This document shows, piece by piece, positions 1 to 5,950 of a DNA stretch of 5,950 nucleotides. The position numbers and the translations under genes are program-made. The notes beneath the pieces are model-generated. The model saw only the letters and a list, made by a program, of their open reading frames with translations. It had not been told where the DNA came from and searched no databases. How positions within the stretch are numbered: the first letter of the stretch is position 1; every line of letters begins with the position of its first letter. Source of the DNA: Cytophagales bacterium (lineage in GTDB: Bacteria > Bacteroidota > Bacteroidia > Cytophagales > UBA9547); NCBI GenBank assembly GCA_003476475.1, contig DMUD01000257.1, positions 1-5,950 on the forward strand. The letters run 5' to 3'.

Positions 1-42
1 AAAAGTCAGTGTTAAAAACAAGAAAAGGATAAAACGAGGCAT
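1..42 (-). CDS. Start of an exported protein, truncated by the window edge
   Basis: A minus-strand ATG at 42-40 opens a frame that runs off the left edge after 14 codons, reading MPRFILFLFLTLTF. A basic residue followed by an unbroken hydrophobic run is what a Sec signal peptide or N-terminal membrane anchor looks like. The ATG lies 31 bases past the stop of the upstream minus-strand sulfatase-fold gene, so the two could be co-transcribed. Nothing of the mature protein is visible, so no function can be given. A plus-strand frame is also open across 2-73, but it encodes only a lysine/arginine-rich tail, and the minus-strand reading is preferred. Confidence 0.45.
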   Translation of the reverse strand, partial: MPRFILFLFLTLTF

Positions 43-73
43 CGTAGCTTGGTTTATAAAAACAGATATTTAA

Positions 74-2017
74 TTATTTAGTAATCCCCTCTTTTACCAT
101 CCATTGTGAGGTTTGCAGCATGGCAAAGGCATATTCTTTCAATGCCAACGCTTCTCTGGGATATTTATCGAACACGTTTTCTAAGTTTTTTTTGGAGTAA
201 AAATGCAGGCTTTCGGGTCCGTTTACTCGATATATGTACAGAAGGCTATCGTTCAGACTACAAATTTTGTCATCGGCGCAAAAATACGTCATGCTGCTTT
301 TTTTCATGAGCACATTACTGCCTAGTGTATGGTTTGTGTATTGCATGTGAAGAAGCCCCATTATGGTAGGAAACACATCGGTTTGGTTGGCTGGGTTGTT
401 AATTTGTTGTCCACTAGGAATCACGTTTTTTCCATATACAATGAAGGGAATGTGATTAAGAGAAAGAGGCGGGTCATAATCGCTTTTGCCAAATCGAACG
501 CCATGGTCGGCCACGAAAACAAAAAGCGTGTTGGAAAACCAAGGTTTAGATTGGCAGTTTTCGAAAAAATCTTTAAGAGACCAGTCGGCATAACGCACAA
601 TTTTGTTTTGCATGTCGTCGTTGCCAAAACTTTTACCGTCTATTTTGGGCAACACATAGGGCATGTGGTCGCTTGCGGTCATGAAAGTGGCGAAAAAGGG
701 TTTTTTCTTAGAATATAGTTGGTCTAAAATGGGAATTGAAAAGCGAAACATCTCATGGTCGGGTACTCCCAAAGTGCTTTGTACCAATTCTGAGGGGTAG
801 TCTGATTGGCTGATAATTTTTTGGAAATAACTATTGGTCAAAAAGCCGCCCACATTGTCGAACTGATCGTCATGGGTGGTAAAATAAATGGTTTGGTATC
901 CGTTTTCAGACAACACATGGCTAAAACCCGTGTGTTGGTGCATGACCGATTTGTTCATAGGGTGTTGCCCCAATAGGGCGGGCTGTCCGAATAGAGTGGA
1001 ATAAATACCGTTGAAGGTATGAATACCGCAACTATGAGTATTGTCGAAACTTAGTCCGCCTAAGGCAAGGCTATCTAAGAATGGGGTTAAATGGTTTTTG
1101 TTTCCGTAACGTTCCATTTTGGCGGCGGTCATGCTCTCCATTAGTATCAACACCACATTCATTTTCACGGCAGGTAACTGTTGGTTGAGGCTTCTTTTTG
1201 CTGGGTCATTTGGGTTTGTGCCAAAAAGTAGAGCGACATATTCTTTGGCTTTATTTATTTCCAAAAGCGTCAAATGTTTATTTTCTGGTTTTTGTGATTC
1301 CAAATAGCTTTTCAAAAAGGTAAAAACTGGATTAAGACCCAATTGATTTGGCAAAGTATATTCAGAAAAATAAGCCGTACCAATTCTAATAGGGCTTTTT
1401 TCGCTTATTCGCCCCCTTATTGCTAAAATTGTTAAACCAATAAAAAGCAGAGAATATATCGAAACTGTTTGAGGGCGATGTGTTAGAATTTGTTTTTCAG
1501 TTTTTATCCAACGAATAAATTCACTTTTTGATTTACGACAAAATAGGTAAGAGATAGAAAAAAAGAACAATGTGTAAGCCCAATTACTGGGGTCTTTTGC
1601 CACCATTCCCAAGCCAAAACCGAGGTGTGACACCCAATTTAGAATGGCGATATTGAGCCTTGAAGCAAAAATGTCGAAGTATGGAATGTCAATTGCACAA
1701 ATGAAAAACGCTAGTATGTAAGTCGTGTTGATAAAATAATAGCCAAATGAGGCAAGCCAATTTGGTTTTTTGTGAGCGAGTCGCCAAATGCTGAAAAAAA
1801 GCAGGGGTAAAACCAACAAATAGCCCGAAATGGAGGAGTCGAAACGCCATCCCATCAGAAAGGCATAGCTAAAAGGATATAGTTTTTGGGGAACGTGCAC
1901 TATATTTTCCCATTGGGTAACAAGCAGCACTATTCTAAACAATGTGAAACAAAGAATACCCCACAAATAAACACGGAATAGGTAATGAATGTGAGCTGGA
2001 AATTTAAAATATCGCAT
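74..2017 (-). CDS. LTA synthase / phosphoglycerol transferase-family membrane sulfatase-fold protein
   Basis: This is an inner-membrane enzyme of the alkaline-phosphatase superfamily, LTA_synthase/OpgB-like branch. Such enzymes transfer phosphoglycerol or phosphoethanolamine-type headgroups from lipids to envelope glycans or lipids. Starting at ATG 2017 it has 647 residues. Five hydrophobic segments lie at about 12-35, 64-79, 95-114, 148-160 and 185-202, followed by a large extracytoplasmic catalytic domain (about 285-570). The fold's key positions are present: Glu294 in LILMES (metal ligand), Thr334 in HTFNGIYS (position of the nucleophilic threonine), the DHMPY motif with His451, and Asp504-His505 in VADHG. 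The five-helix plus sulfatase layout and the length match the family. The frame extends upstream without an ATG to a TTG at 2089 (671 residues). ATG 2017 is preferred because the extra segment has poor signal or membrane logic and a TATTTTTG -7-like element lies at 2056-2049, downstream of the TTG. The substrate cannot be read from sequence. Gram-negative Bacteroidota lack classical lipoteichoic acid, so headgroup transfer to another glycan or lipid is more likely. The gene is divergent from the B12 operon and not obviously linked to it. Confidence 0.88.
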   Translation of the reverse strand: MRYFKFPAHIHYLFRVYLWGILCFTLFRIVLLVTQWENIVHVPQKLYPFSYAFLMGWRFDSSISGYLLVLPLLFFSIWRLAHKKPNWLASFGYYFINTTYILAFFICAIDIPYFDIFASRLNIAILNWVSHLGFGLGMVAKDPSNWAYTLFFFSISYLFCRKSKSEFIRWIKTEKQILTHRPQTVSIYSLLFIGLTILAIRGRISEKSPIRIGTAYFSEYTLPNQLGLNPVFTFLKSYLESQKPENKHLTLLEINKAKEYVALLFGTNPNDPAKRSLNQQLPAVKMNVVLILMESMTAAKMERYGNKNHLTPFLDSLALGGLSFDNTHSCGIHTFNGIYSTLFGQPALLGQHPMNKSVMHQHTGFSHVLSENGYQTIYFTTHDDQFDNVGGFLTNSYFQKIISQSDYPSELVQSTLGVPDHEMFRFSIPILDQLYSKKKPFFATFMTASDHMPYVLPKIDGKSFGNDDMQNKIVRYADWSLKDFFENCQSKPWFSNTLFVFVADHGVRFGKSDYDPPLSLNHIPFIVYGKNVIPSGQQINNPANQTDVFPTIMGLLHMQYTNHTLGSNVLMKKSSMTYFCADDKICSLNDSLLYIYRVNGPESLHFYSKKNLENVFDKYPREALALKEYAFAMLQTSQWMVKEGITK

Positions 2018-2048
2018 ACTACGGAATCGAAAAGAAAAATAGTAGAAG

Positions 2049-2056
2049 CAAAAATA
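2049..2056 (-). promoter_or_regulatory. Candidate -7 element for the sulfatase-fold gene
   Basis: Read on the minus strand this is TATTTTTG, matching the Bacteroidota -7 consensus TAnnTTTG. It would place transcription start about 25 bases ahead of the preferred ATG at 2017. No good -33 TTG is found at the usual 17-23 base spacing, so this is a weak call. It supports ATG 2017 over the TTG at 2089. Confidence 0.3.
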
Positions 2057-2096
2057 CAGTCTTATTTTAGGAAATGAGAATTTGGCCAAACAGGCA

Positions 2097-2130
2097 TTGT
2101 AGCTTTAACTAAGTATAATTGATACCTTTG
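2097..2130 (+). promoter_or_regulatory. Bacteroidota-type promoter of the riboswitch-operon transcript
   Basis: TACCTTTG at 2123-2130 is an exact match to the Bacteroidota -7 box TAnnTTTG. A TTG at 2097-2099 lies 23 bases upstream, at the long end of the 17-23 base spacing reported for this phylum. Transcription would start a few bases downstream, almost exactly where the pairing of the cobalamin aptamer begins. That position makes the call much stronger than the motif alone would. Confidence 0.6.
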
Positions 2131-2348
2131 AGACGGAGTTGGTTTTTTTTGGCAAACTGCCTAAAAAGATGAAAAGGGAATCTCGTGAAAATCGGGGACT
2201 GTGCCCGCAGCTGTAAGTTTCTTTAACCTTTTGCACCGCAATGCCACTGCCCTTATTTGCCAAATGGGTGGGAAGGCAAGCAAAATGGAAACGAGTCAGA
2301 AGACCTGCCAACACCAAGCGTCTATTCATAGCTTTCGGGGTCAAAAGC
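2131..2348 (+). ncRNA. Cobalamin (vitamin B12) riboswitch
   Basis: This is a cis-regulatory RNA that binds cobalamin and represses the downstream transport operon. Conserved blocks appear in the right order: AAAAGGGAATC at 2172-2182; GTGAAAATC at 2185-2193; GGGGACTGTGCCCGC at 2194-2208, followed by AGCTGTAAG; the B12 box GCCACTG at 2243-2249; GGGTGGGAAGGC at 2266-2277; and GAGTCAGAAGACCTGCC at 2293-2309. Pairing supports the fold. The closing helix P1 is GTTGG 2138-2142 with CCAAC 2308-2312, extended by AGACG 2131-2135 with CGTCT 2319-2323. A peripheral helix pairs TTTTGC 2229-2234 with GCAAAA 2280-2285. CCC 2250-2252 pairs with GGG 2266-2268. A 3' hairpin, GCTTT 2331-2335 with AAAGC 2344-2348, has loop bases CGGG 2336-2339 that can pair with CCCG 2204-2207, consistent with the L5-L13 kissing loop of this class. 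The peripheral helices suggest the large adenosylcobalamin-type class. It lies 130 bases ahead of the BtuB-like receptor gene, on the same strand. Confidence 0.96.
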
Positions 2349-2387
2349 AAGAAGGACTAGTTTTGTTTACAACAGTTAGAATTTTTT

Positions 2388-2456
2388 ATGTTCGAAGTGC
2401 TTTTTAGGTTTTCGGGCATACTCTTGCTTTGTTGTTTACATGCTTTATCCTTGTGA
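2388..2456 (+). CDS. Possible 22-codon leader ORF with signal-peptide-like product
   Basis: An ATG at 2388, preceded by an AT-rich stretch with six T's, opens a 22-codon frame ending in TGA at 2454-2456. The product begins MFEVLFRF and continues with the hydrophobic run ILLLCCLHALSL, so it resembles a bare signal peptide. It is one base out of frame with the receptor, whose own frame has a TAG at 2458-2460. It ends immediately before the 5' arm of the hairpin that covers the receptor AUG, so its translation could affect that hairpin. It may instead be a decayed signal peptide or chance. No homology evidence is available. Confidence 0.22.
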   Translation: MFEVLFRFSGILLLCCLHALSL

Positions 2457-2487
2457 ATAGCGCCAATTATTAGAAGTAATGCGCTAT
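2457..2487 (+). promoter_or_regulatory. Hairpin sequestering the receptor start codon (likely riboswitch expression platform)
   Basis: ATAGCGC 2457-2463 pairs with GCGCTAT 2481-2487. After a two-base bulge (CA 2464-2465), ATTA 2466-2469 pairs with TAAT 2477-2480, leaving a seven-base loop at 2470-2476. The receptor AUG (2479-2481) lies entirely in the 3' arm and would be double-stranded. Bacteroidota initiation depends on unstructured AT-rich sequence rather than Shine-Dalgarno pairing, so hiding the AUG should block translation. The pairing is seen directly; its coupling to the aptamer is inferred. Confidence 0.6.
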
Positions 2488-4401
2488 AAAAGCATTTTGA
2501 TGATGGTGTACTGTTTTCCTGCCCTTTCGCAGCACGATACCCTATTGTCCACAACCTATACTTTGCCAGCGGTTGAGGTGCAAAATTCGCGTGTCAAAAA
2601 CTTTTCAACGGGTCAACGCATTGTGTATGCCGATAGTGCGGGTTTATCTAACCGGCTTGGCAGCAGCCTGTCTGAACAGTTGCCTTTCGGCAATGCCTTT
2701 TTTGTACGCCAATATGGGCCTGGGGGTCTTTCAACCCTTTCTTTGCAAGGCAGCGGCGATGTGCATTCGGCCATTGTGTGGAATGGCTTCAACCTGCAAA
2801 GTATCATGAATGGAACTTCAGACATTTCCCTAGTTCCCTTATTTTTTTCCGATGATATTGGTGTTCAAATGGGTAGTTCGGCCTATTTGTGGGGCAGTGG
2901 TGCCGTGGGCGGTGCTGTTTTATTGAATAACAGGCCAAATTTTGGCAAGGGGTTTTTTTTCAAAACCAATTCCGAAATGGGAAGTATGGGTCTTTTTCGC
3001 CAACAGGCCAAACTCTCTTTTGGCAACAATTTCTGGTATGCATCTGCCAGAGCCATGTATTCTGAAGCTCAAAATAGCTACACGGCCAATGTGGATAACA
3101 TCGCAAGGAATGTAAAACATGCGGCAACCAAACAACAAGGTCTTTTGGCCGAAAACTATGTACGATGGCGAAACAATATACTTGCTGCAAGACTTTGGAT
3201 ACAAGATAATTACAGACAAAACCCACCAAATGAGGTAAATGGTAATTTGAACCATGGCAACGTTCGTTCGAATATTGAATTCCAAAAAACTACCGAAAAA
3301 TGGCAATGGCTTTTACGCTCGGCTTGGCTACGCGAACAAATCGTTTTTCGTGAACCCTTGCGCGAAGAAAAGACCAACAGTCTTGCCGATGTGGTCGTAG
3401 GGGAAAGTGAATTTCGGTACACTCCCTCCATGTACCACCAATTCAACCTGGGTTTGAACGCAACGCACCAACAAGCATCGGTTTACTCGCAATACAATGG
3501 GTTAGTTGGCGGAGTACAACAACTTGAAAATCAAAAATATGAAATGGGAATGCCTAGCCGCCGGTTGCTTGCCTTTTTTATCCAATACAAATACACCAGC
3601 AAAAACGGAAAATGGCAATGGCAGGCGTCGGCTAGGCAAGAATTGGTGAAAAACACAAACATTCCAATAGTACCTGCCACTGGAATAGAATGCAAGCCCA
3701 ACCAATGGCTTTTGTTTAAAGCCCATGCCACACAGTTTTTCCGAATTCCGACTTTCAATGAATTGTATTGGAAGCCGGGGGGAACACCAGCTCTTTTACC
3801 CGAAAGGGGTTCAAACGCGGAAGCATCTTTGCGCACATCGGGCAAGGGGAAAAAAATGGTTGTATTTTATGAGTTAGCAGCATTCGACCGAGGGGTGAAC
3901 AATTGGATAAGGTGGGTGCCAAGTGGCAGTTATTGGTCGGCCAAAAACGTGGCTAAAATTCATACCCAAGGGATTGAACATCGTTTTGGGCTACAATTAA
4001 ACATCAACAAAAGTGAGCTAAACATCTTGGCTTCCTCATCGTATGTGACATCGGTCAACCAATCTAGCATTTTGGAAAATGACCAGTCGATTGGTAGGCA
4101 ACTTATTTTCATTCCTATATATCAAGGAAACGGAAACATAAATTTTCGTTACAACGGCTTTTATTTTGAATACAACCATACCTACACGGGCTACAACTAC
4201 ATTGCGAGCGACCATTCTCATTGGCTTTCCCCTTATCACCTTGGCAATTTGGTTTTCAGTCAAACTAAGTCTTTCAAAAAATGTACCGCCTCTTTGGTAT
4301 TTAGGACACAAAATGTGTGGGATGCCAATTACAGAACAGTAGCAGCTTACCCCATGCCCCCAAGAAATTATCAAATAGGCTTAACTATAACTTTTAAATA
4401 A
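2479..4401 (+). CDS. btuB: BtuB-like TonB-dependent outer-membrane cobalamin receptor
   Basis: This is an outer-membrane beta-barrel receptor that imports a bound ligand using TonB/ExbBD energy, and the upstream riboswitch points to cobalamin or a related corrinoid. It has 640 residues, close to the roughly 600 of BtuB. A short signal peptide (about 1-17) ends in ALS before Gln18. A possible TonB-box-like stretch, TYTLPAVEV, lies at 26-34. The plug domain (about 38-152) contains LSLQGSGDVHSAIVWNGFNL, where an IRG-type motif normally sits, and SSAYLWGSGAVGGAVLLNN, the typical end of a plug. The rest has the alternating aromatic-rich strands of a 22-strand barrel and ends in YQIGLTITFK, a C-terminal strand of the type recognised for outer-membrane insertion. 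There is no SusC-like N-terminal carboxypeptidase-fold domain. ATG 2479 is the first start after an in-frame TAG at 2458-2460. The gene is first in its operon; the next gene starts nine bases after its stop. The receptor class is secure, and the ligand comes from the riboswitch. Confidence 0.88.
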   Translation: MRYKSILMMVYCFPALSQHDTLLSTTYTLPAVEVQNSRVKNFSTGQRIVYADSAGLSNRLGSSLSEQLPFGNAFFVRQYGPGGLSTLSLQGSGDVHSAIVWNGFNLQSIMNGTSDISLVPLFFSDDIGVQMGSSAYLWGSGAVGGAVLLNNRPNFGKGFFFKTNSEMGSMGLFRQQAKLSFGNNFWYASARAMYSEAQNSYTANVDNIARNVKHAATKQQGLLAENYVRWRNNILAARLWIQDNYRQNPPNEVNGNLNHGNVRSNIEFQKTTEKWQWLLRSAWLREQIVFREPLREEKTNSLADVVVGESEFRYTPSMYHQFNLGLNATHQQASVYSQYNGLVGGVQQLENQKYEMGMPSRRLLAFFIQYKYTSKNGKWQWQASARQELVKNTNIPIVPATGIECKPNQWLLFKAHATQFFRIPTFNELYWKPGGTPALLPERGSNAEASLRTSGKGKKMVVFYELAAFDRGVNNWIRWVPSGSYWSAKNVAKIHTQGIEHRFGLQLNINKSELNILASSSYVTSVNQSSILENDQSIGRQLIFIPIYQGNGNINFRYNGFYFEYNHTYTGYNYIASDHSHWLSPYHLGNLVFSQTKSFKKCTASLVFRTQNVWDANYRTVAAYPMPPRNYQIGLTITFK

Positions 4402-4410
4402 ATCAAATAC

Positions 4411-5724
4411 ATGAAAAAAACTACACTTATTTTCGCTATTATCCATTCGTTTGCATATGTTTTTGCCCAAACGAACTACGTAAATCAATATGTTTTGACA
4501 TCGGGGGGGAATTTCTTATCACCAGGAAATAAGGTGAAGTTGGGGGTGGTAAATGGTAACAATCTTACCTATATTGATTCGGTTTCTGGCGATTTTTCGA
4601 ATGTCGTGAAAATACAGCAGCGGGGTCGCCATGCCCATGCCATCGCACACATTGGCCGTGCTAGTGGAAATGATTTACTAGTGTGGTACGATTTGGACAC
4701 ATATGCCAGATTGGATTCTATCCAAACTTCAGGCGTACAGGCGGTGGCTACCAACGAGCAAAGAATAGTCATCGCTAAGGGATATGGCGCACTTGGCCAT
4801 TATGTCGACATTCACGATGCAAACACTCTCGAAAAGTTGGCCTCTATTCCAGAAATTGAAAATGAGTGTACCGATGTGGCCATTCGTGGCAACAAAGCCT
4901 ATGTGTCTCATTCTTTAAAAGGCAAAAAAGATGCATGTGCTCCCTATGGTTGTTTTTCCGATAGTGTTGGCTACCTCAGTATCCTCGATTTGAATACAAA
5001 TAGCTTGGTGAACACTATAAACTTGGGCACAAAAGGTGCTGGCATTAAGGGGCTGATAGTGGACGAACCTTTGGATTTGCTTCAGCATGTGTATTTTTCA
5101 AATGGCAAAGACAGTTTGTTCGAATTGGCGGGAAATACCGTCATTCACAATGTGCCATTTACCACCGTGCTTGCCGTTACAAGCCAATACATATTTGGTC
5201 TCAAAAATACCGTTCCAAAACTTTCGGCAATGAAAATAAATAAGCTGAACAACCAAGAAGAGACACCACTTTTAACCCTAAATTCTGCCGATTTTTCATA
5301 CGGTTTGTCGGCCAAGTACGACACTATCAATCATCGCTATTTGGTATTGAAACCCAACTATACCAGCGAGGGTTGGCTTCTTAGGTTTACCGCTTCTCAA
5401 CAACCCGATTCCATTAAAGTGGGTCAAGCGACTACGGCCATCGCCATCGATTATCGCATTGGCACTATTGCTAGTCACATAAGTACGAATGAAAATCGCC
5501 AAGCAAGTGTTTACCCCAATCCGTTCAAAGATATTCTCCAACTTCGTTCAAATGGGCAATTTGAAACATGGGAGATTAAAGACATGCTTGCCAACCGTAT
5601 GGCAGAGGGAGTTTTTAATGGTATGGAAGAAACAATCCACACCGAAGAATTGCCCAAGGGCTTTTATCTTTTAGTCCTAAAATCTGATGCCGAAAGCGTG
5701 ACCCACAAAATAGTGAAAGAGTAA
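4411..5724 (+). CDS. Secreted beta-propeller-like protein with T9SS sorting domain, candidate BtuG-like cobalamin binder
   Basis: This is an exported, probably surface-anchored protein of 437 residues. A Sec signal peptide covers 1-19 (MKKTTLIFAI start, VFA before Gln20) with no lipobox cysteine. Residues about 25-355 form repeated short strand units of the YncE/WD-like type, such as LLVWYDLDTYARLDSI, VDIHDANTLEKLASI, DVAIRGNKAYVSHSL and LSILDLNTNSLVNTI, consistent with a beta-propeller. One loop carries Cys176 and Cys181 (KDACAPYGCF), and Cys153 lies nearby. Residues 366-437 are a typical T9SS type A C-terminal domain: VYPNPF at 367-372, then a LPKGFYLLVLK strand and a final KIVKE. The gene lies nine bases after the BtuB-like receptor and under the same riboswitch. 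In Bacteroides, the surface propeller lipoprotein BtuG is encoded beside BtuB and hands cobalamin to it. Equivalence here rests on fold and context, not on alignment. Another ligand-capture or accessory role is possible. Confidence 0.78.
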   Translation: MKKTTLIFAIIHSFAYVFAQTNYVNQYVLTSGGNFLSPGNKVKLGVVNGNNLTYIDSVSGDFSNVVKIQQRGRHAHAIAHIGRASGNDLLVWYDLDTYARLDSIQTSGVQAVATNEQRIVIAKGYGALGHYVDIHDANTLEKLASIPEIENECTDVAIRGNKAYVSHSLKGKKDACAPYGCFSDSVGYLSILDLNTNSLVNTINLGTKGAGIKGLIVDEPLDLLQHVYFSNGKDSLFELAGNTVIHNVPFTTVLAVTSQYIFGLKNTVPKLSAMKINKLNNQEETPLLTLNSADFSYGLSAKYDTINHRYLVLKPNYTSEGWLLRFTASQQPDSIKVGQATTAIAIDYRIGTIASHISTNENRQASVYPNPFKDILQLRSNGQFETWEIKDMLANRMAEGVFNGMEETIHTEELPKGFYLLVLKSDAESVTHKIVKE

Positions 5725-5950
5725 TGTTTTTGAGCACTCCCACATTTATTATCGTATTGATTGCCAATATTTTGGCCTATGGTCAGTTTGCTCCCCGTGC
5801 AGGACAGCAGGGTAGCACAGCCATAAAATCTGATAGTGCAGTTTTCAAAGCTTGGGCCAGCTCCTGTACTTTGCACCGTGGATACATGAACATGGCCAAC
5901 CCTTTGGCAGGGCGAGCATCGGCGGGGAATGAAAAAAATGCAGTGGGGGG
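5724..5950 (+). CDS. Exported protein of a B12-operon-associated surface family, truncated at the 3' end of the window
   Basis: The first 75 codons of a third operon gene are visible and run open to the window edge. Its ATG overlaps the preceding stop as TAATG, a one-base overlap that implies translational coupling. Residues 1-20 are a signal peptide (hydrophobic FIIVLIANILAYG before Gln21). The mature protein opens with QFAPRAGQQGSTAIKSDSA, then FKAWASSCTLHRGYMNMANP and a Gly/Ala-rich ASAGNEKNAVG. From memory, a QFxPxAGQxGSTAI...DS...WA..C...RG opening is typical of large secreted Bacteroidota proteins, often with a sorting tail, but I cannot confirm this without a search. It is probably a further surface component of the corrinoid uptake operon. 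No catalytic motif is visible in this fragment, and its function is unknown. Confidence 0.72.
   Translation, partial: MFLSTPTFIIVLIANILAYGQFAPRAGQQGSTAIKSDSAVFKAWASSCTLHRGYMNMANPLAGRASAGNEKNAVG

Noticed and set aside
2..73. Plus-strand open frame ending in TAA at 71-73, as a possible C-terminus of a convergent gene
   Set aside because: It encodes only a Lys/Arg-rich AT-driven tail. The overlapping minus-strand ATG at 42 gives a convincing signal-peptide start in the same direction as the neighbouring gene.
329..718. 129-codon plus-strand ORF antisense to the sulfatase-fold gene
   Set aside because: It is a shadow of the strongly supported minus-strand gene; its composition follows that gene's reverse complement and no start context or domain is visible.
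2018..2089. N-terminal extension of the sulfatase-fold gene from a TTG codon at 2089
   Set aside because: The 24 extra codons start at a rare TTG, add an aromatic/basic segment without clear signal features, and would start upstream of the best -7-like element (2056-2049). ATG 2017 gives a normal first membrane segment.
2145..2167. Hairpin GGCA-AAC-TGCC flanked by T and A runs, resembling a bidirectional terminator
   Set aside because: It lies inside the riboswitch between P1 and the conserved GGGAA block and is best explained as an aptamer helix. A terminator just after the promoter would make no sense.
2357..2387. Weak stem (CTA 2357-2359 with TAG 2377-2379; TGTT 2364-2367 with AACA 2371-2374) followed by six T's, as an intrinsic terminator for the riboswitch
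   Set aside because: The stem is short, interrupted and almost GC-free, so it is unlikely to terminate efficiently. The AUG-burying hairpin is a better expression platform, though this could be reconsidered if premature transcripts were seen.
2201..2407. 68-codon plus-strand ORF inside the leader
   Set aside because: It is made of conserved riboswitch bases read as codons and has no protein-like features.
2951..2958. Run of eight T's in the receptor gene as a possible slippage or phase-variation site
   Set aside because: The reading frame is intact across it (GKGFFFKT) and the tract is too short and isolated to argue for programmed slippage.
2920..3306. 128-codon minus-strand ORF antisense to the receptor gene
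   Set aside because: It lies wholly within the plug and early barrel coding region of the receptor and shows no independent protein features.

Overview
The window looks like chromosomal DNA from a Bacteroidota species, probably a Cytophagia/Chitinophagia/Flavobacteriia-type environmental lineage rather than a gut Bacteroides. The signs are moderate GC, start codons with AT-rich upstream sequence and no Shine-Dalgarno, a TAnnTTTG-type -7 promoter element, a TonB-dependent receptor, and a protein with a type IX secretion (T9SS) C-terminal sorting domain. No mobile element, CRISPR array, tRNA or rRNA was seen.

Layout. The left third (about 74-2017, minus strand) is one gene for a polytopic inner-membrane, alkaline-phosphatase-superfamily enzyme of the LTA-synthase/phosphoglycerol-transferase type. 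Just beyond its stop, at the left edge, is the apparent start (14 codons) of a second minus-strand gene with a signal-peptide-like N-terminus. A divergent intergenic region (2018-2478) separates this from a plus-strand operon. That region holds a TAnnTTTG promoter, a well-formed cobalamin (vitamin B12) riboswitch at about 2131-2348, a possible 22-codon leader ORF, and a hairpin that buries the next gene's AUG.

The plus-strand operon has three genes. The first encodes a 640-residue BtuB-like TonB-dependent outer-membrane receptor (2479-4401). Nine bases later comes a 437-residue secreted protein with beta-propeller-like repeats and a T9SS sorting tail (4411-5724). Its stop overlaps, as TAATG, the start of a third exported protein truncated by the window end (5724-5950).

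Reading. The riboswitch strongly suggests that the operon handles cobalamin or a related corrinoid and is shut off when the vitamin is abundant. The receptor would be the outer-membrane pore. By position and fold, the propeller protein resembles the surface cobalamin-binding BtuG proteins of Bacteroides, but carries a Sec signal plus a T9SS tail instead of a lipoprotein anchor. The third protein may be a further surface component of the same uptake machine. The riboswitch identification is firm; the roles of the second and third proteins are inferred from context.
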